In this document: one piece after another, positions 10,987 to 22,649 of the stretch
Layout: each line of letters begins with the position of its first letter
How positions within the stretch are numbered: position 1 is the first letter of the stretch
Origin: Selaginella tamariscina
Taxonomy: Eukaryota; Streptophyta; Lycopodiopsida; Selaginellales; Selaginellaceae
Direction of reading: 5' to 3'
Length of the DNA stretch: 64,000 nucleotides
NCBI GenBank assembly: GCA_003024785.1
Contig: PUQB01000156.1
Location: 1-64,000, forward strand
Translations under genes and position numbers: made by a program
The notes under the pieces: model-generated
The model's database searches: none
What the model saw: only the letters and a program-made list of their open reading frames with translations
What the model was told of the DNA's origin: nothing

Positions 10987-12950
10987 GAGACACTAGTAAA
11001 CTATAATTAATGATTCTATATAAGAAAATAATAATGAAAAGTTAGAGATTTAATATATTTTTTTAATTAAAAATACTGAGTAAATGCACATTTATTACAT
11101 ATGTATGTATAATATATATATATGTAAAAACCCTCTTATAATAACTAATTAAATGAAAATTATGCATTACTATTTATATTTTAATTAAATTAACCACTCT
11201 AATGGGGTAGTAATAATTAACAATGTGGTATTATTTTAATTTATCACTAACTAAATAACCACCCGCTAGTGGAATATATTAATATTAAAAATTTATTTAT
11301 ATTGTACTGGAATTCTGTGTATCTTATTCAATAGTGTAGTAGTGTAAATAAGAGAATTCCTTTTGCGAATAAAAGGGTGACTACCTTATTGCTACCTCCT
11401 ATTGCTAGCCGTCACCTACCTACCACGTCAGCATCCTGACACGTCAGCAGCTTGTTCCTGCCACATCAGGCCCCGCCACGTCAACCGCATGCTACGTCAG
11501 CCATTTCCTCAAGTTGCGGCAAGTGGGACTCAGTCTCTAGAAACCACAAAGGCGGTTGCCACCGCCAGTAGACAGATGCATGCAAGCTCCCACGTCCTCG
11601 CAAATTTATTTATATTGTATTGGCTTATATTTATATATATGTACAGCACACATAGTGAAACCAATATATATATATATATATAATAAAAATAAATCAGTAT
11701 ATGCGTGTCTAGCGTATATATAGGATACATTCCAACATACGTTGTCAAGGAGAAACACAAGAGACTATTAAAATAAACAAGACTCTGACTTGCATTTTAA
11801 CTATAAAATTAAAGAAATTAAGTAATAAATATCATTAGTAATAAAATAATATTTATACTATCGTATTCGATCAGCAAGTCAATAATTTCTGTATATTTTT
11901 AAGAATATTTTTCCATTTCTGATATACATTTGAAAATAATAAATAAAAACAGATCAACACACGCATACACACACCGCCATACTAAAATACTTTATATATG
12001 CATTGTCATGTTACATCCTAATGGGAATTGCTGTTGATACACACACAGAGCATGTAAACACATTTAATTATAACAACCCTCACCCTATATGTTATAAAAT
12101 ACACAACACATTCTGAGTACGAATGAGTTATATTTTATATAGGCGCGCATCCATGCCATGCATGTACGAGAGGATCTTTTAATAATCACCAGATGCATTA
12201 CACGCGTACACGCTAAACATAAAACCGCGCGCGCGCGCGTGTGTGAGAGAGAGTGTGTGTATACAAAGAATCCTAGTTATTATATCAGTATAAAAATGTT
12301 CTAACAAATGCTTAACCATATGGTATGAGTATTATATGTGTTCATTTAATCTTTAAAAAGGTCACAATTCTTTTTTATTTTTTATTAAAATTTTATATAG
12401 TTCTACTAAATCATATTTAATTTTGATTTTTACTGTCCAATATAAGAAGTAATGTTTGCAAAACTTTAATTATTAACTTTAAAATATATTGAAGTTTTTT
12501 TAATATAAATATTTTCATATATTCTTGTATTAAAAATAATATGCTCATTGCAAAACTATATCTTATGCGCATTGCATGTCATTAACATTGTATATATTAT
12601 TTGTATCCACAGTTATATTTATTTGTATTTATTTTCATTAACACCCATGTTGTACTTTTTCCAAACTTACACATACATATGTGTGTGTGTGTGTGTGTTA
12701 TATTGATCTTAATTAATTTATTTGGCACGCTGAGTTGCATTGTGCGTGTAAACACACCATTACATGTATATATGATATGTATATAAATGATCGCACAGTC
12801 TAATACACACGCTCGCTCGCATGCACGCACGCACGCATACAGGAGGAAGAGCATCAGTTAGATAATACAGCATTATTACTTTTTCTTTTCCTTCATCATA
12901 ATTAATTAAATTAAAATTTATTTTTCATATTTATTATAAGAAGAGCAAAA
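9570..12950. other. AT-rich intergenic region
   Basis: No gene is supported over 3.4 kb. It holds the 3' UTR of the vasculin-like gene, several (TA)n tracts (for example 10818-10839 and 10949-10981), (GCGC)n/(GT)n near 12225-12262, and the TGACGTG cluster listed separately. Short ORFs here are microsatellite translations. Confidence 0.6.
11421..11503. promoter_or_regulatory. Cluster of CACGTCA (TGACGTG) motifs
   Basis: Within 80 bases the core (C)ACGTCA occurs four times: CCACGTCA 11423-11430, ACACGTCA near 11440-11446, CCACGTCA near 11476-11483, and CTACGTCA near 11493-11499. A degenerate CCACATCA lies at 11461. TGACGTG is the hexamer/UPRE-type core bound by plant bZIP factors. The spacing is irregular, about 10-20 bp. 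No gene starts within 1 kb on either strand, so regulatory use is inference. It may also be the remnant of a repeat. Confidence 0.4.
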
Positions 12951-13013
12951 GTGGAGATGTCAGGTATCGATCCCGGTATGCTAAGCGCGTTCTACCAGCT
13001 GAACTACATCCCC
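12951..13013 (-). pseudogene. tRNA-Ala(AGC) relic with deleted anticodon/variable arm
   Basis: Read on the minus strand, the sequence begins GGGGATGTAGTTCAGCTGGT. It keeps a D arm, an anticodon-loop string CTTAGCAT, a T-loop block GATCGATAC, and ends CATCTCCA, which pairs with the 5' GGGGATG. These are tRNA-Ala hallmarks. The total is about 62 nt against 72-73, and the missing bases fall in the 3' half of the anticodon stem and the variable loop. It is therefore a pseudogene or a tRNA-derived repeat fragment rather than a functional tRNA. Confidence 0.7.
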
Positions 13014-13126
13014 ATTAATAGATTTTACGAAAAATGAAATGATTAATAAGATTACTAAAACAGGTCAATTCTGGATCGTTCTCGGTACCTCTCGCATAAA
13101 ATGTGAGCAACATACAAGGACACACA

Positions 13127-13157
<31 letters not shown>

Positions 13158-13717
13158 GAAAAAGAAACACATGTATTATTGAAAACTTGAACATGAACTT
13201 ATAAAATAATTTTCTGATTTAAGTATATTGTCAAACTTTATACACATATATCTATTCGATTTAATTTGTTTTATAACAAATTAAAAATATATGAAATGGA
13301 ACAATATTTTCTAAATATGTAGGTATTGATAAACAAAATCGCATTTCATATCTCTGTGTTTATCCAATGGTTTAAAGTTCAAATAAAACAATAATCACCA
13401 TAGCAATTGTCACGAACATGCATACATGCATACAACAACATACATGCTCGTGGACACGCACGTACATACACACACTTCCATGTATATATGTTTCTAAAGC
13501 TTCTCTATTTTTCAGTGAATTATAGAAGTAATAAGTTTTAATTGATAAGAGATTTTGTGTAACAATGAGATTTTAATTAATATTAAAGGAACTTTAACAA
13601 AAGTTGTAAAATCTCTCTCTCTCTCATGTCGTATCCTTATCCAAAATTGGACTTACTATTTATACGTAATTATATATTCATAAACATTATGCTTTGCTTA
13701 ATAAAGTACCGTAAGTT
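13014..13717. other. AT-rich intergenic region left of element F
   Basis: No coding signal. It contains an A-rich tract after (CA)n near 13122-13165. It may hold repeat debris; nothing further can be supported. Confidence 0.6.
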
Positions 13718-13939
13718 TATAAGGTTCCATGGTATATACTATGTATATATGCCACATATACTTTGCCATGGAGGTGCCATGTACTAGGATTCAAGCACAC
13801 TAATCTGGGCACTGGCTCTAATCTGAGCACCATGATTTACTTGGCACCAAGAGTGTTAATCTTGGCATAGACACTTAGTATAAATACCTTATATGAGTCA
13901 GACTTAATTGAATCATATTTGGTATTCACACATCTCTCA
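13718..13939 (+). repeat. Element F 5' LTR
   Basis: 222 bp. Matches 18233-18437 along its length, including GCCATGGAGGTGCCAT, ACTTGGCACCAAGAGTG, TATAAATACCTT and TTTGGTATTCACAC. The 3' copy lacks a short internal segment. Confidence 0.85.
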
Positions 13940-14034
13940 TTGGTGGAGATATTGGGCCGTCCTTTTATAGCTTAGTTTTTTTTTTTTTTTTGTTCTTTTT
14001 GTCTCCCTCTCCCCTTGTGTTCTTGTTTGTGATG

Positions 14035-14970
14035 GTGACCGTAGAAAGGTGGTTGCAATTGTTCGATGCACTGCAGTTGAGCATGGCAAATCAAATTGCT
14101 CTCCTACGGGAAATTCACCAAGGAATGCAGTAGAATGCCAGTATGCCACAGAGTTCTAATCCACACCTTTTGGGTTTAAATTCACGTGTTCGTCCAGAGT
14201 TCTTCAAGGGGGAGGTTGGAGCAGACATGTACCATTAGTGGGAACACTTTCAAGGGATTGTTGATTATCATGGATGGTGTGAATCCCATGGTTGCAAGAG
14301 TTCCCAATGTGTCTACAAGGACTTGCCTTGTCCCCGTTCTTGATTTATAAGATTGGAACATCTTGTCCCAACGGTTCAAGCAAGTTTTTGGTAAGCCTGA
14401 GGATTCGCTGCAACTTTTCTTGAGCTCCACGACTTGAAGTAAGTGTCAGGAGAGACCATTCAACGATTCAAGATGAAGTTTTGGAACTTGATCAATCGTG
14501 CGGATCCAAGCATGACAGAACGGGTACGTTTGGGTTTGTTGTGGTCGGCTCTTCGCCTTGATTTGGTTGGCTTGGTGGAGGGATTTGGTCCTTTGACTAT
14601 GGAGGAGGCCTTGCGGATTACACAACAAAATGAGAACTTGTTGGGTGCAGCACAACGTGTGTATCCTGTGTCAGCACCTATTCCTGAAACTTCTTTGATA
14701 TCCGATCCTGTTCCGATGGAGGTGAGTGCTATTTAGATGGAGGACAAGTCCTTAGGTTAGAAGGGGCCCAAGCCAAATTGCTGGTCAGCGTGGTCGTGGT
14801 CGTGGTCATGGGCAGAACATTCAGTGTTACAAGTGCCGAGGTTGGGACATGTTGCACGAGCATGTAGTAGCTGCCATCGAGACTGCAGAAGAAGTTGAGA
14901 CACTTCCTCAGCCGGAAAACGAGGAGTAGTGCATGGGGTGTCAGAGGACCCATGCACTAGGCACATTGCA
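14035..14970 (+). pseudogene. Element F gag remnant
   Basis: Gag-like reading with TIQRFKMKFWNLINRADPSM and MEEALRITQQNENLLGAAQR (14443-14736). Downstream a zinc-knuckle remnant CYKCRGW is followed by a corrupted second half. Frames are broken before and after. It would have encoded the capsid/nucleocapsid polyprotein; this copy cannot. Confidence 0.65.
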
Positions 14971-15119
14971 CCACCTCTAAAGAACTTGATTCTTGCGCAT
15001 GGTCGACACTTCCCCGAAGCACCTTTGTTCTTCCATGCTTGTGCAAGTATAGGGGTCTTGAGTGAGTTATGAACACCAAGCGTTTTATGTTTGTGTTCTC
15101 CGGCATGGTAAGGAACTCC

Positions 15120-17900
15120 TATTTTAGTCCTTGGTGGACTCCGGATCCAGTATATCTTTTATCAATCGATTAGTATTGAATCCTTGCACTTGCACATAGT
15201 ACCAGCCAAGCAGACTTTGAAGGTAGTGTTTGCTGATAAAAAGTCCTTTGCTCGATCGCATCAAATTGCACACGTGCTTGTGGTGTTAAGAGGATACCAT
15301 CATATACTTTCGTTGCGGGTGATGCCGAGCCAAGTCCATGACATCATCCTAGGTATCAATTGGCTCTGTGTAGTCAAGGCAAGATGTGATTTTGAGATGT
15401 GCACATTGTCTATCCTAGGATGCCCCCCATTGCAGGTTACAAGACATGCACTGAATGGCATGGTGGCGACATTGCAGGGCCCTAAGGCAGAACCTTCTCC
15501 AGAGCAACAAGCTAAGGACATCAAGGATTTGTTAGTGAGGTATCCGAGCCTATTCAAACCCATTGTAGGAGCTGTGAATCTCCTATTGACTATTCAACAT
15601 CACATCCTGACTAGTACAACTCGCCCAATCAGGATGGGGCTCAGGCAACGTTCTCCAAAGAAGAAGGATATCCTAAATCGTTGTGTGAGGGAGATGCTAG
15701 AGTTGAAGGTGATATGTAAGTCCCGAAGTCCATGGGCAACAGAACCACACCTAGTCCCGAAGCCGGATGGGACTACACATTTCATTATCGATTTTAGGCC
15801 ATTGAACGATGTTTCTATTCCAGATTCATATCCACTACCGAGGGTGGATGATTTGGTCGATGCATTGAGGAATAGCTAGTACTTCACTATCCTTGACATG
15901 GCTTCCAGCTATTGGCAGATCCCTATGGCTCCTAAAGATACAGCAAAAACAGCATTTTAAACATCATTTGGCTTGTACGAATTTATGATTATGCCATTTG
16001 GGTTGGTCGGGGCCTCAGCAACCTTCCAATGGATGATGGACGAGCTATTGGAGGGCTTTGAAGAATTTGCACGTGCGTATATTGACAACCTTTTGATTCA
16101 CTCTGTTACGTGGGAGGAGCACCTTCAGTAGTTAGAACTTGGTGCAATACGGGCTGAAGTTGAAGGAGCAGAAGTGCAAGTTCTAATGTACCTCCTTGAA
16201 GTACTTAGAATTCATCATCACAGCAAAGGGTGTGAAACCGGATCCTGAGAAGACCCTGGCTGTACGAGAATTTCCTGCTCCTGAGTTAGTGGTGGAGTTG
16301 CAGTGTTTCTTGGGGAAGGTGACATACCTAGCGAGGTTTGTTCCGCGGTTCTCAGATCTGACAGCCCCATTGCGAGGATTGTTAAAACAAGGAGCTCAGT
16401 TCTTGTGGTCCAAGAAGTGTCAGAAGGCGTTCGAGGATGTTAAGGCACTATTGGGATCTCCACCTTTGTTGTGGTATCCGAACTTCACCAAATTCTTTAT
16501 TCTTCGGACTGATGCTTCATATGTCGGGTTGGGGGCATATCTGTTGTAGGAGACTCCCTCAGCGATACCCAATCGCTTATGCAAGTTGGAGCCTTAGTGA
16601 TGCAGAGAAAAATTATTCTACCACGGACAAGGAATGTCTGGTAATCGTATGAGCCTTTCAAAAGTTCCACGCGTATCTACATTGCTCTAACACATTGTTG
16701 GAAACCGATCATGCTGTTGTCAACTCAATCATGAAGAGGAGGAATGTGACAGGATGACTTGCACGTTGGGCATTAATTTTGCAAGGGTATCGTTTTCGGG
16801 TTGTTCATCGCCTAGGATCTAACATGGCAGACGTGGACGCGTTATCCCGAGCTCCTATGGCAGTGGCAGCCCATGTGGCATTGTTGCCGGACGCCCTCCC
16901 TGATCGCGTCCTTCCGAGGTGGGAAGATATTGTGGAGGCTCAAAAGTTGGAGCCATGGATCAGGAGGTTGCATGAGTTCTTGAGTAGTGAGGTACCCTGC
17001 AAGAATCTTAACTTTCGCACATATGCACGATCTTTCAGACTGATGGATGACTTGCTTGTGTTTGTTGGAGACAGTTCCGAGTGTCGTGTGGTGGCACCAC
17101 CAGTTTACATTAACTCCTGGTTGCAGTTCTTTCATGACAACCCGATGTCCGGACACATGGGATTTCAACGATGCCTTGAGAGGATTCGGTAGCACTTATA
17201 TTGGCCCCGATTGCGGCAAGACCTGCATGAGTACATTCATACATGTCCAGAGTGTCAATAGCATAACGTGTCCACACTTCCTTTTGTGGTAACCCTGGAG
17301 CCAATTCGAGTTTCTCGCCCCTTTGAGCTGGTAGCTTATGACATCATGGGACCATTCCCTATGTCACAGTTTGGTAATCGAAACATCATTGTGTGCCCTG
17401 ATTACTTGACTCAGTGGGTAGAAGTGTGTGCTTTGCCAGATGCTACAGCAACTTCTATCATCAAGTTCCTATTAACTCAAGTGGTGCTAAGGCATGGTTG
17501 CCCCGAACGAATTTTATCGGATCAAGGATCGGGTTTAAGCGGAAGCAGTAGCTTTGTTGATGCGACGGTTGCAGATCCAACAATCTTTTGCCTCAGCTTA
17601 TCATCCTGAGACTGATGGTTTGGTGGAGTGGTTGAACAGAACTTTCAAAGTCATGCTTGCCAAGTATGTGAGCCCTAACCATACGGATTGGGATATGTGG
17701 CTTCCATATCTCCAATTTGCTTATGTTTCAGCCCCTCACAAGTCAACAGGGATTTCCCATTCAAAGCTTTGTATGGTTGTGAACCTGTATTGCCACCAGC
17801 AGTTGGCATCACTCCTCACAAGGCACGGTATATGGATCGGCATATGTGGTTGGAGCATTTGAACCAAGTCCTTCCTTTATTATATGCTTAAGGTGGAGAA
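15120..17900 (+). pseudogene. Element F pol remnant (protease-RT-RNase H-integrase)
   Basis: Segments in order. The protease C-terminal part is IILGINWLCVVKARCDFE. RT has KSRSPWATEPHLVPKPDGTT and IIDFRPLNDVSIPDSYPLPR (15184-15879), then a stop, then FGLYEFMIMPFGLVGASATF. The catalytic site reads YIDN in place of YxDD. RNase H has FFILRTDASYVGLGAYLL and later GSNMADVDALSR. The integrase zinc-binding part is SGHMGFQRCLERIR with HTCPECQ, and its core is ELVAYDIMGPFP with ERILSDQGS. Several stops and frameshifts separate these pieces, and the YIDN change would itself inactivate RT. Confidence 0.8.
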
Positions 17901-18232
17901 CAGTTAGCCCGGGCACAAGAGTATCAGCGTTGGACTTACAATCAACGACATCGAATGCCACCTTAATACCAAGTGAGAGATTTGGTTCTTGTTAAGTTTT
18001 CAAGGCTAGGGAATCAAACACACGCAGCAGGGCTTCAGCCGCGATGGATCGGGCCTTGGAGTGTTGAAGAACAATTAGGAATGCAATTGTATCGCTTGAA
18101 GCGGCATGATGGTGTTCGGGAGTCACAACATATCACTCATGTGTGTCGGTTACTACCATTCCACCAGCAGACACTCATCCAGGGAGGAGGACAACCTTGA
18201 TAGGCAAAAGCCACGTCTTGAGAGGAGGATGA

Positions 18233-18437
18233 TGTAAGGTTCCATAGTATATACTTTGTATATATGCCACGTATATTTTGCCATGGAGGTGCCATATGGC
18301 ACTAGGATTTAGGCATACTAATCTGGGCACCATGATTTACTTGGCACCAAGAGTGCTAATCCTAACACAGACATTTAATATAAATACCTTGTATTAGTCA
18401 GACCTAATCGAATCATATTTGGTATTCACACCTCTCA
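18233..18437 (+). repeat. Element F 3' LTR
   Basis: 205 bp starting TGTAAGGTTCC and ending CCTCTCA. It follows the purine-rich tract that ends the internal region. Confidence 0.85.
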
Positions 18438-18646
18438 AATTTATGTATTATATATAAAGTAAACAATTTCATATGTAAGTATTACCTATATATATCCTTT
18501 ATGTACAGCATTACATAAACTTGTTATGTCAATATTATTAAATTTATAAAACGCAAAATCCTTCCGTTCCTCTCTCTCTTTCTCACACACACACGCGCGC
18601 GCACAAGAAACTTGAAACAATACGAATCCGTAATTAATGTGGGAAA

Positions 18647-21462
18647 CTAGAACGACCTCACAACAATGGGACTAGTAACGACGTGCCTATGGTCCCTCCA
18701 TGTCAAATATCCAGTAACATAGTCAAATTCATGTGGTTGGTCTACTTTAAACGTGACATTAAACGTTTTTATCTGTCCCTTGCTTGTAAAAACAAGCTCT
18801 TCCGGCTCAACAGTAACACTGACACCAAATGGAGCTTCAATAGAAACACGGTAGACCGACCTGTGATCGCCAACATTGGTAACTCTCCTCAATGCAGTCT
18901 TGTTGGTCTTTAGCCCCACAATGGCTATTGATGGATAATTGAAATCGTTAACAGAAGAATAACCGCCCGTACTTGGGCAGTTGGTCGTTATGTTCCCTAG
19001 TTCATCGACCACCGTGTTGTTCTGTTCCTCCTTGTGGTCCTTGAAAAACGCACATAGAAACTTATCGTAGTCCTCTGGAGCAGCATCGTACACAAGACCT
19101 GGGTGAGCTGCAGCATTGGGATTTACATGTCCTGCTCCATAATCAAATGGTGACCCCTCTATCTTTGTCCCATTGTTAGTACCAAGGTAAGCTGTGAACA
19201 ATCACATGTATTAATAATACAAGAACGCGCGCGCGCGCTATGTACCTGTTGTTATAAGTGCAGATTTGATTGCTGCAGGGCTCCAGTCACGATGGTAAGT
19301 TTTCAACAAAGCAACTATACCCGAAACATGAGGGCACGCCATGGAAGTGCCTGACATTATGTTATAGCTAGACATACGTGGATTATCATCGTCAACTGGT
19401 AAATATGAAGGATAAGCTGCTAGAATACGCTGTCCAGGTGCTACGAGATCAGGCTGTTTAATTAAATTAAACGCTTTAACCTTTAGAAAAATTTAGAGAT
19501 TACCTTTATTATGTTGGGATTCAAGAGACTGGGACCTCGAGATGATGTATGTGCCACAATCGGTGCAAGCTTTGAAGAACTAATAACCGTAGTTGCTGGA
19601 GATATATATGCAGTAGCATTTCTATACAACATAGTTTATCTCATATGAGAGAGAGAAAGAGGGAGAGACAGTATTCAGGCTTACCCTGTTGAATTGATAT
19701 ATGAAAGTATGGATTGTCCATCCATAGCCGAAACTAAAGAAGAAGGTAATAGAGAGGCTAACGGCTCATTGTCCAGCTTTTGGGGGGTCATATATGATTC
19801 TTCCGGCAGCACCATCTTTAAACAAAGCAAAGCTGTTATCTTCTCCACGCATGCATACGACTATTTTGTTCTTGACCTTGTCTGGATCCCAAGAACCTTT
19901 GATGCATCTTATACTTCAAAAAAAAAAAAAAATACACACACATTTTTTAAAATGAAAAAATAATGAATATATAATTCATACCTACTCGAGGGAGTCGAAT
20001 GTTCCTTGGCAACCTCTAAACCAGATACAAGCTGCTTGAATCCATCTGTTCCTCCGCTTAAGCTGACACCCTTTTAAATAGAAAGACATGTTAATATACT
20101 TAAACCCTAAACTCTAAAGTTTTGAATAACTTAAACCCTAAACCCTAAACCAACTAACGTTGAATATCTGATGGTTTCCTAGCTGCACATAGTTGGACAA
20201 GCTCCGGTCGGTGTTACTATTTCCAACCGTGATCGACCATGGGGAAGCATTCTGGAGAGAGTGTGTTCTAGGACCTCCATTACCAGCCGACTCAACCACG
20301 ACTATTCCCTTGCGCACGGCATGCAGCGCGCCTATTGTAGAAGGTCCCAATATAGTCTCCTCAAGACCTATAGAGACAGATATAACATCTACACCGTCGT
20401 GTACCGCGGCGTCGTAGGCAGCAAGTAGGTCTCCCTCCAAGCAATACCCGTCCCAAGAGACCTTGTACATTGCAAGTCTTGCCTTTGGTGCTCCTCCTGC
20501 AGCCACTCCACTAGCGAGTCCAAAGTAGCTTGCATTCCTCACGTACCGACCTGCTGCTATTGAGGACGTATGAGTTCCATGGCCAACTGCATCTCTAGGC
20601 GAGAGAAAGTCCTTCGAAAGCTTCGTCAGGTCGCCTCCGTCCTCCACCCAGGATTGATAAAAATACCTTGCACCTATAAGCTTCCTACAACAGATTTAAA
20701 TCTATAAGTGTAAGCATACGCACACACCTATTGCAGTTTGAAGAGTTGAAGCCAGGACCTTGCTCACAAGTTCCTTTCCATCTCTTAGGTATTCTGCTCA
20801 TACCGTGGTCTTGGAAACTGTCAGAGTCTGGATCGATACCGGAGTCTATCAAGCCCACGATAGAGTCTTTCCCATGCTTCCCTTGCTTCCACAAAGAATG
20901 TCCAGATGATCCGAACCATGACTTTGTTCTGCCCATGCCCATAAACTCCCATGAATGTGTTGTATGTAGCTTGAGATGTCTTTCTCTAAAGACAGATATA
21001 ACACCAGGCAGTTCTGAAACCAAAATATGTAATGAATCACACACACACACACGCACACATGACAAAGACATACTTGAGATACAATTTGCTTGTTCCGGAG
21101 TAAGGCGGGCAGCAAAGCCGTTCATCCCATGTTTATAGCTGTAGACGATGCTTTCCTTGGCTGCCTCGTAACTAAACACATATTAGATATACAATACAGA
21201 GTATAACGTACATAACACACGCATGTATCCCAGAAACTTGTACAAACCTTCCAAGGGTGGACTGAAGAATTGCATAATGAATTTGTGTGGTAGAGTCTAC
21301 ATGCAAAGACTCATTTATATGCCCCAGATACACAATATGATCCTATATCACTCTGAAAATAAAATATAAAATTAAAAAGAAAAATGAAAACCCATAGTAT
21401 AAACTTACCTTGGCAGAAGTAAATGTAAGAAGCAATGCAATGAAGGCCACGAGAAGCAGCAT
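18647..21462 (-). CDS. Plant subtilisin-like serine protease (subtilase, S8)
   Basis: Secreted serine protease, multi-exon, minus strand. Signal peptide [17 protein letters not shown] at the chosen ATG (21462); an upstream in-frame ATG at 21531 would bury it. The I9 propeptide follows: [15 protein letters not shown], then [19 protein letters not shown] and LPGVISVF. Catalytic Asp is in [15 protein letters not shown] (where DTG is usual), His in [12 protein letters not shown], oxyanion Asn in SAGNGGP, and Ser in [21 protein letters not shown]-type insert lies between Asn and Ser (KNKIVVCM.. and [10 protein letters not shown] exons). A fibronectin-III-like C-terminus has [20 protein letters not shown] and ends PIVVRSF. 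All catalytic residues are present and I saw no frame break, so it is probably functional in the cell wall or apoplast. Substrate unknown. Confidence 0.9.
20102..20156. repeat. Interstitial telomere-type (CCCTAAA)n in subtilase intron
   Basis: Copies of AACCCTAAA/ACCCTAAAC occur twice in tandem at 20138-20150 and once more just upstream, separated by a degenerate block. All lie within an intron of the subtilase. This is the Arabidopsis-type plant telomere unit. Confidence 0.7.
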
Positions 21463-21539
21463 ATTGATGGTGTTGAAGTCAACCAAAACACATCTTATTA
21501 TGGTATTTGGTACTGTACCATATAAGGCCATACATATGG

Positions 21540-22100
21540 GGCCTTATACATTTAAAATTTTGAGCACTTTAAAACTAAAAATTAATAATTAAATTGTAAA
21601 TCATAGTTAATCATAACACTTAATTACTCAATAAACTTCATTCTATTTCATTCCAAATTTGTTCAAAATTAAATATATTAATCCTTTTGATACATGTAAA
21701 TTCAAAACTTTATTTAATTGATTAATTTATGACTCATTTAAAAAAGTGAATTAATTAATATTTACATGCATATGAAAATTTAAATATCTTGAAAAAATGA
21801 GTCCTTTATGTATAGCTATACATATTCACATAGTGAATATCAGTTTACATTTAGAACTATAATTAATAATAATTTATAACAAATTTTAGATTTTGACAAA
21901 TTTAATTACGTGGCTTTATTATTTGTAAAGTATTAAGTTTAATAATTTGTATTACAAGATTGCCAAATGTGTGAATTTAAGAAAATAATAAATATATATG
22001 GTGCATGGTTCTTGCTTATTTTATTTTATTGAAAAATCACTTTTGTATGAGCACACTTATGTGCTTTATAAGTCTTGACCTTGTTCATCGACTTTGTCCA
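21540..22100. other. Intergenic region between subtilase and secreted peptide gene
   Basis: AT-rich and non-coding. It serves as upstream sequence for both divergent genes. I see no clear cis element. Confidence 0.5.
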
Positions 22101-22105
22101 TTAAA

Positions 22106-22642
22106 ATGTTTAAAACTTTAGCCTTCGTTATCCTTCTTTTGTTACTAATCTTCATGAGTGGAGCAACTCCGAAAGGTACGTCTCTCCAATTAATATAATA
22201 CACATACTCCTCTCCACTGTTTTGCTTTTACTCTATATTCGTCCCCTAGATCATCCAACTCATATTTCCTGCTCTTCCTATGTTCCTCCTCTGCATCATC
22301 CGACTCATGTTTCCTCCTAGAAGTTTTACTGCCCTCCTCTGCATCATTCTTCCTCCTAGAAGATTTACTCTCTTCCTGTGTTACTCCTCTGAATCATCCG
22401 ACTCACGTTCCCTCCTGCCCTTCCTACGTTCCTCTGAATCATGACTCATGCTTCCTGTGTGTGACTGATTTCTGTATCTGTGTGTATAACACTAGATCTC
22501 CCTTCTCTCTCCAACATGTGTGTGACTGATTTGTACATATTTTGTATATGTGTATGTAACAGTGGAAGGCCGGAGCATTCACCGTCGTGGGGCAAACAGT
22601 GGATGTGAAAAGGAGAAGGCATGCGCTCCTTCACCGGAGTAA
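22106..22642 (+). CDS. Small secreted cysteine-containing peptide precursor (49 aa)
   Basis: Two exons, 22106-22175 and 22563-22642, total 150 nt: 49 codons plus stop, with GT..AG borders. The precursor starts MFKTLAFVILLLLLIFMSGA, a textbook signal peptide. After a short spacer it gives EGRSIHRRGANSGCEKEK, then ACAPSPE and a stop. The mature part is about 25 residues with two cysteines spaced C-x5-C, a dibasic HRR site and a Pro-rich end. The form is that of a plant peptide hormone or antimicrobial precursor, but it matches no family I can name (not CLE, PSK, CEP, RALF or EPFL by motif). Too short for routine gene finders. Expression evidence would decide. Confidence 0.5.
22250..22450. repeat. 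Degenerate tandem repeat in the peptide-gene intron
   Basis: Repeated units built from CTCCTCTGCATCATCCGACTC and TTCCTCCTAGAAGATTTACT, 3-4 degenerate copies of about 55 bp. Confidence 0.65.
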
Positions 22643-22649
22643 TTTACTG

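Larger units (their letters stand above)
13718..18437 (+). mobile_element. Degenerate Ty3/gypsy LTR retrotransposon (element F)
   Basis: Two related direct repeats (LTRs 13718-13939 and 18233-18437) flank a gag-pol order: gag, protease region, RT, RNase H, integrase. The 5' copy starts TATAAGG where the 3' copy has TGTAAGG, and both end CTCTCA. The flanking pentamers are AGTTT and AATTT, a probable TSD with one change. A purine-rich tract (AGAGGAGGATGA) precedes the 3' LTR. Each LTR has a TATAAATACC box. Coding frames are broken by many stops and shifts and the LTRs have diverged, so the copy is old. I see no chromodomain after integrase. Confidence 0.85.

Noticed and set aside
13940..13960. 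Self-priming site in element F
   Set aside because: The bases after the LTR (TTGGTGGAGATATTGG) have no complement near the predicted transcript start; no tRNA assigned either.
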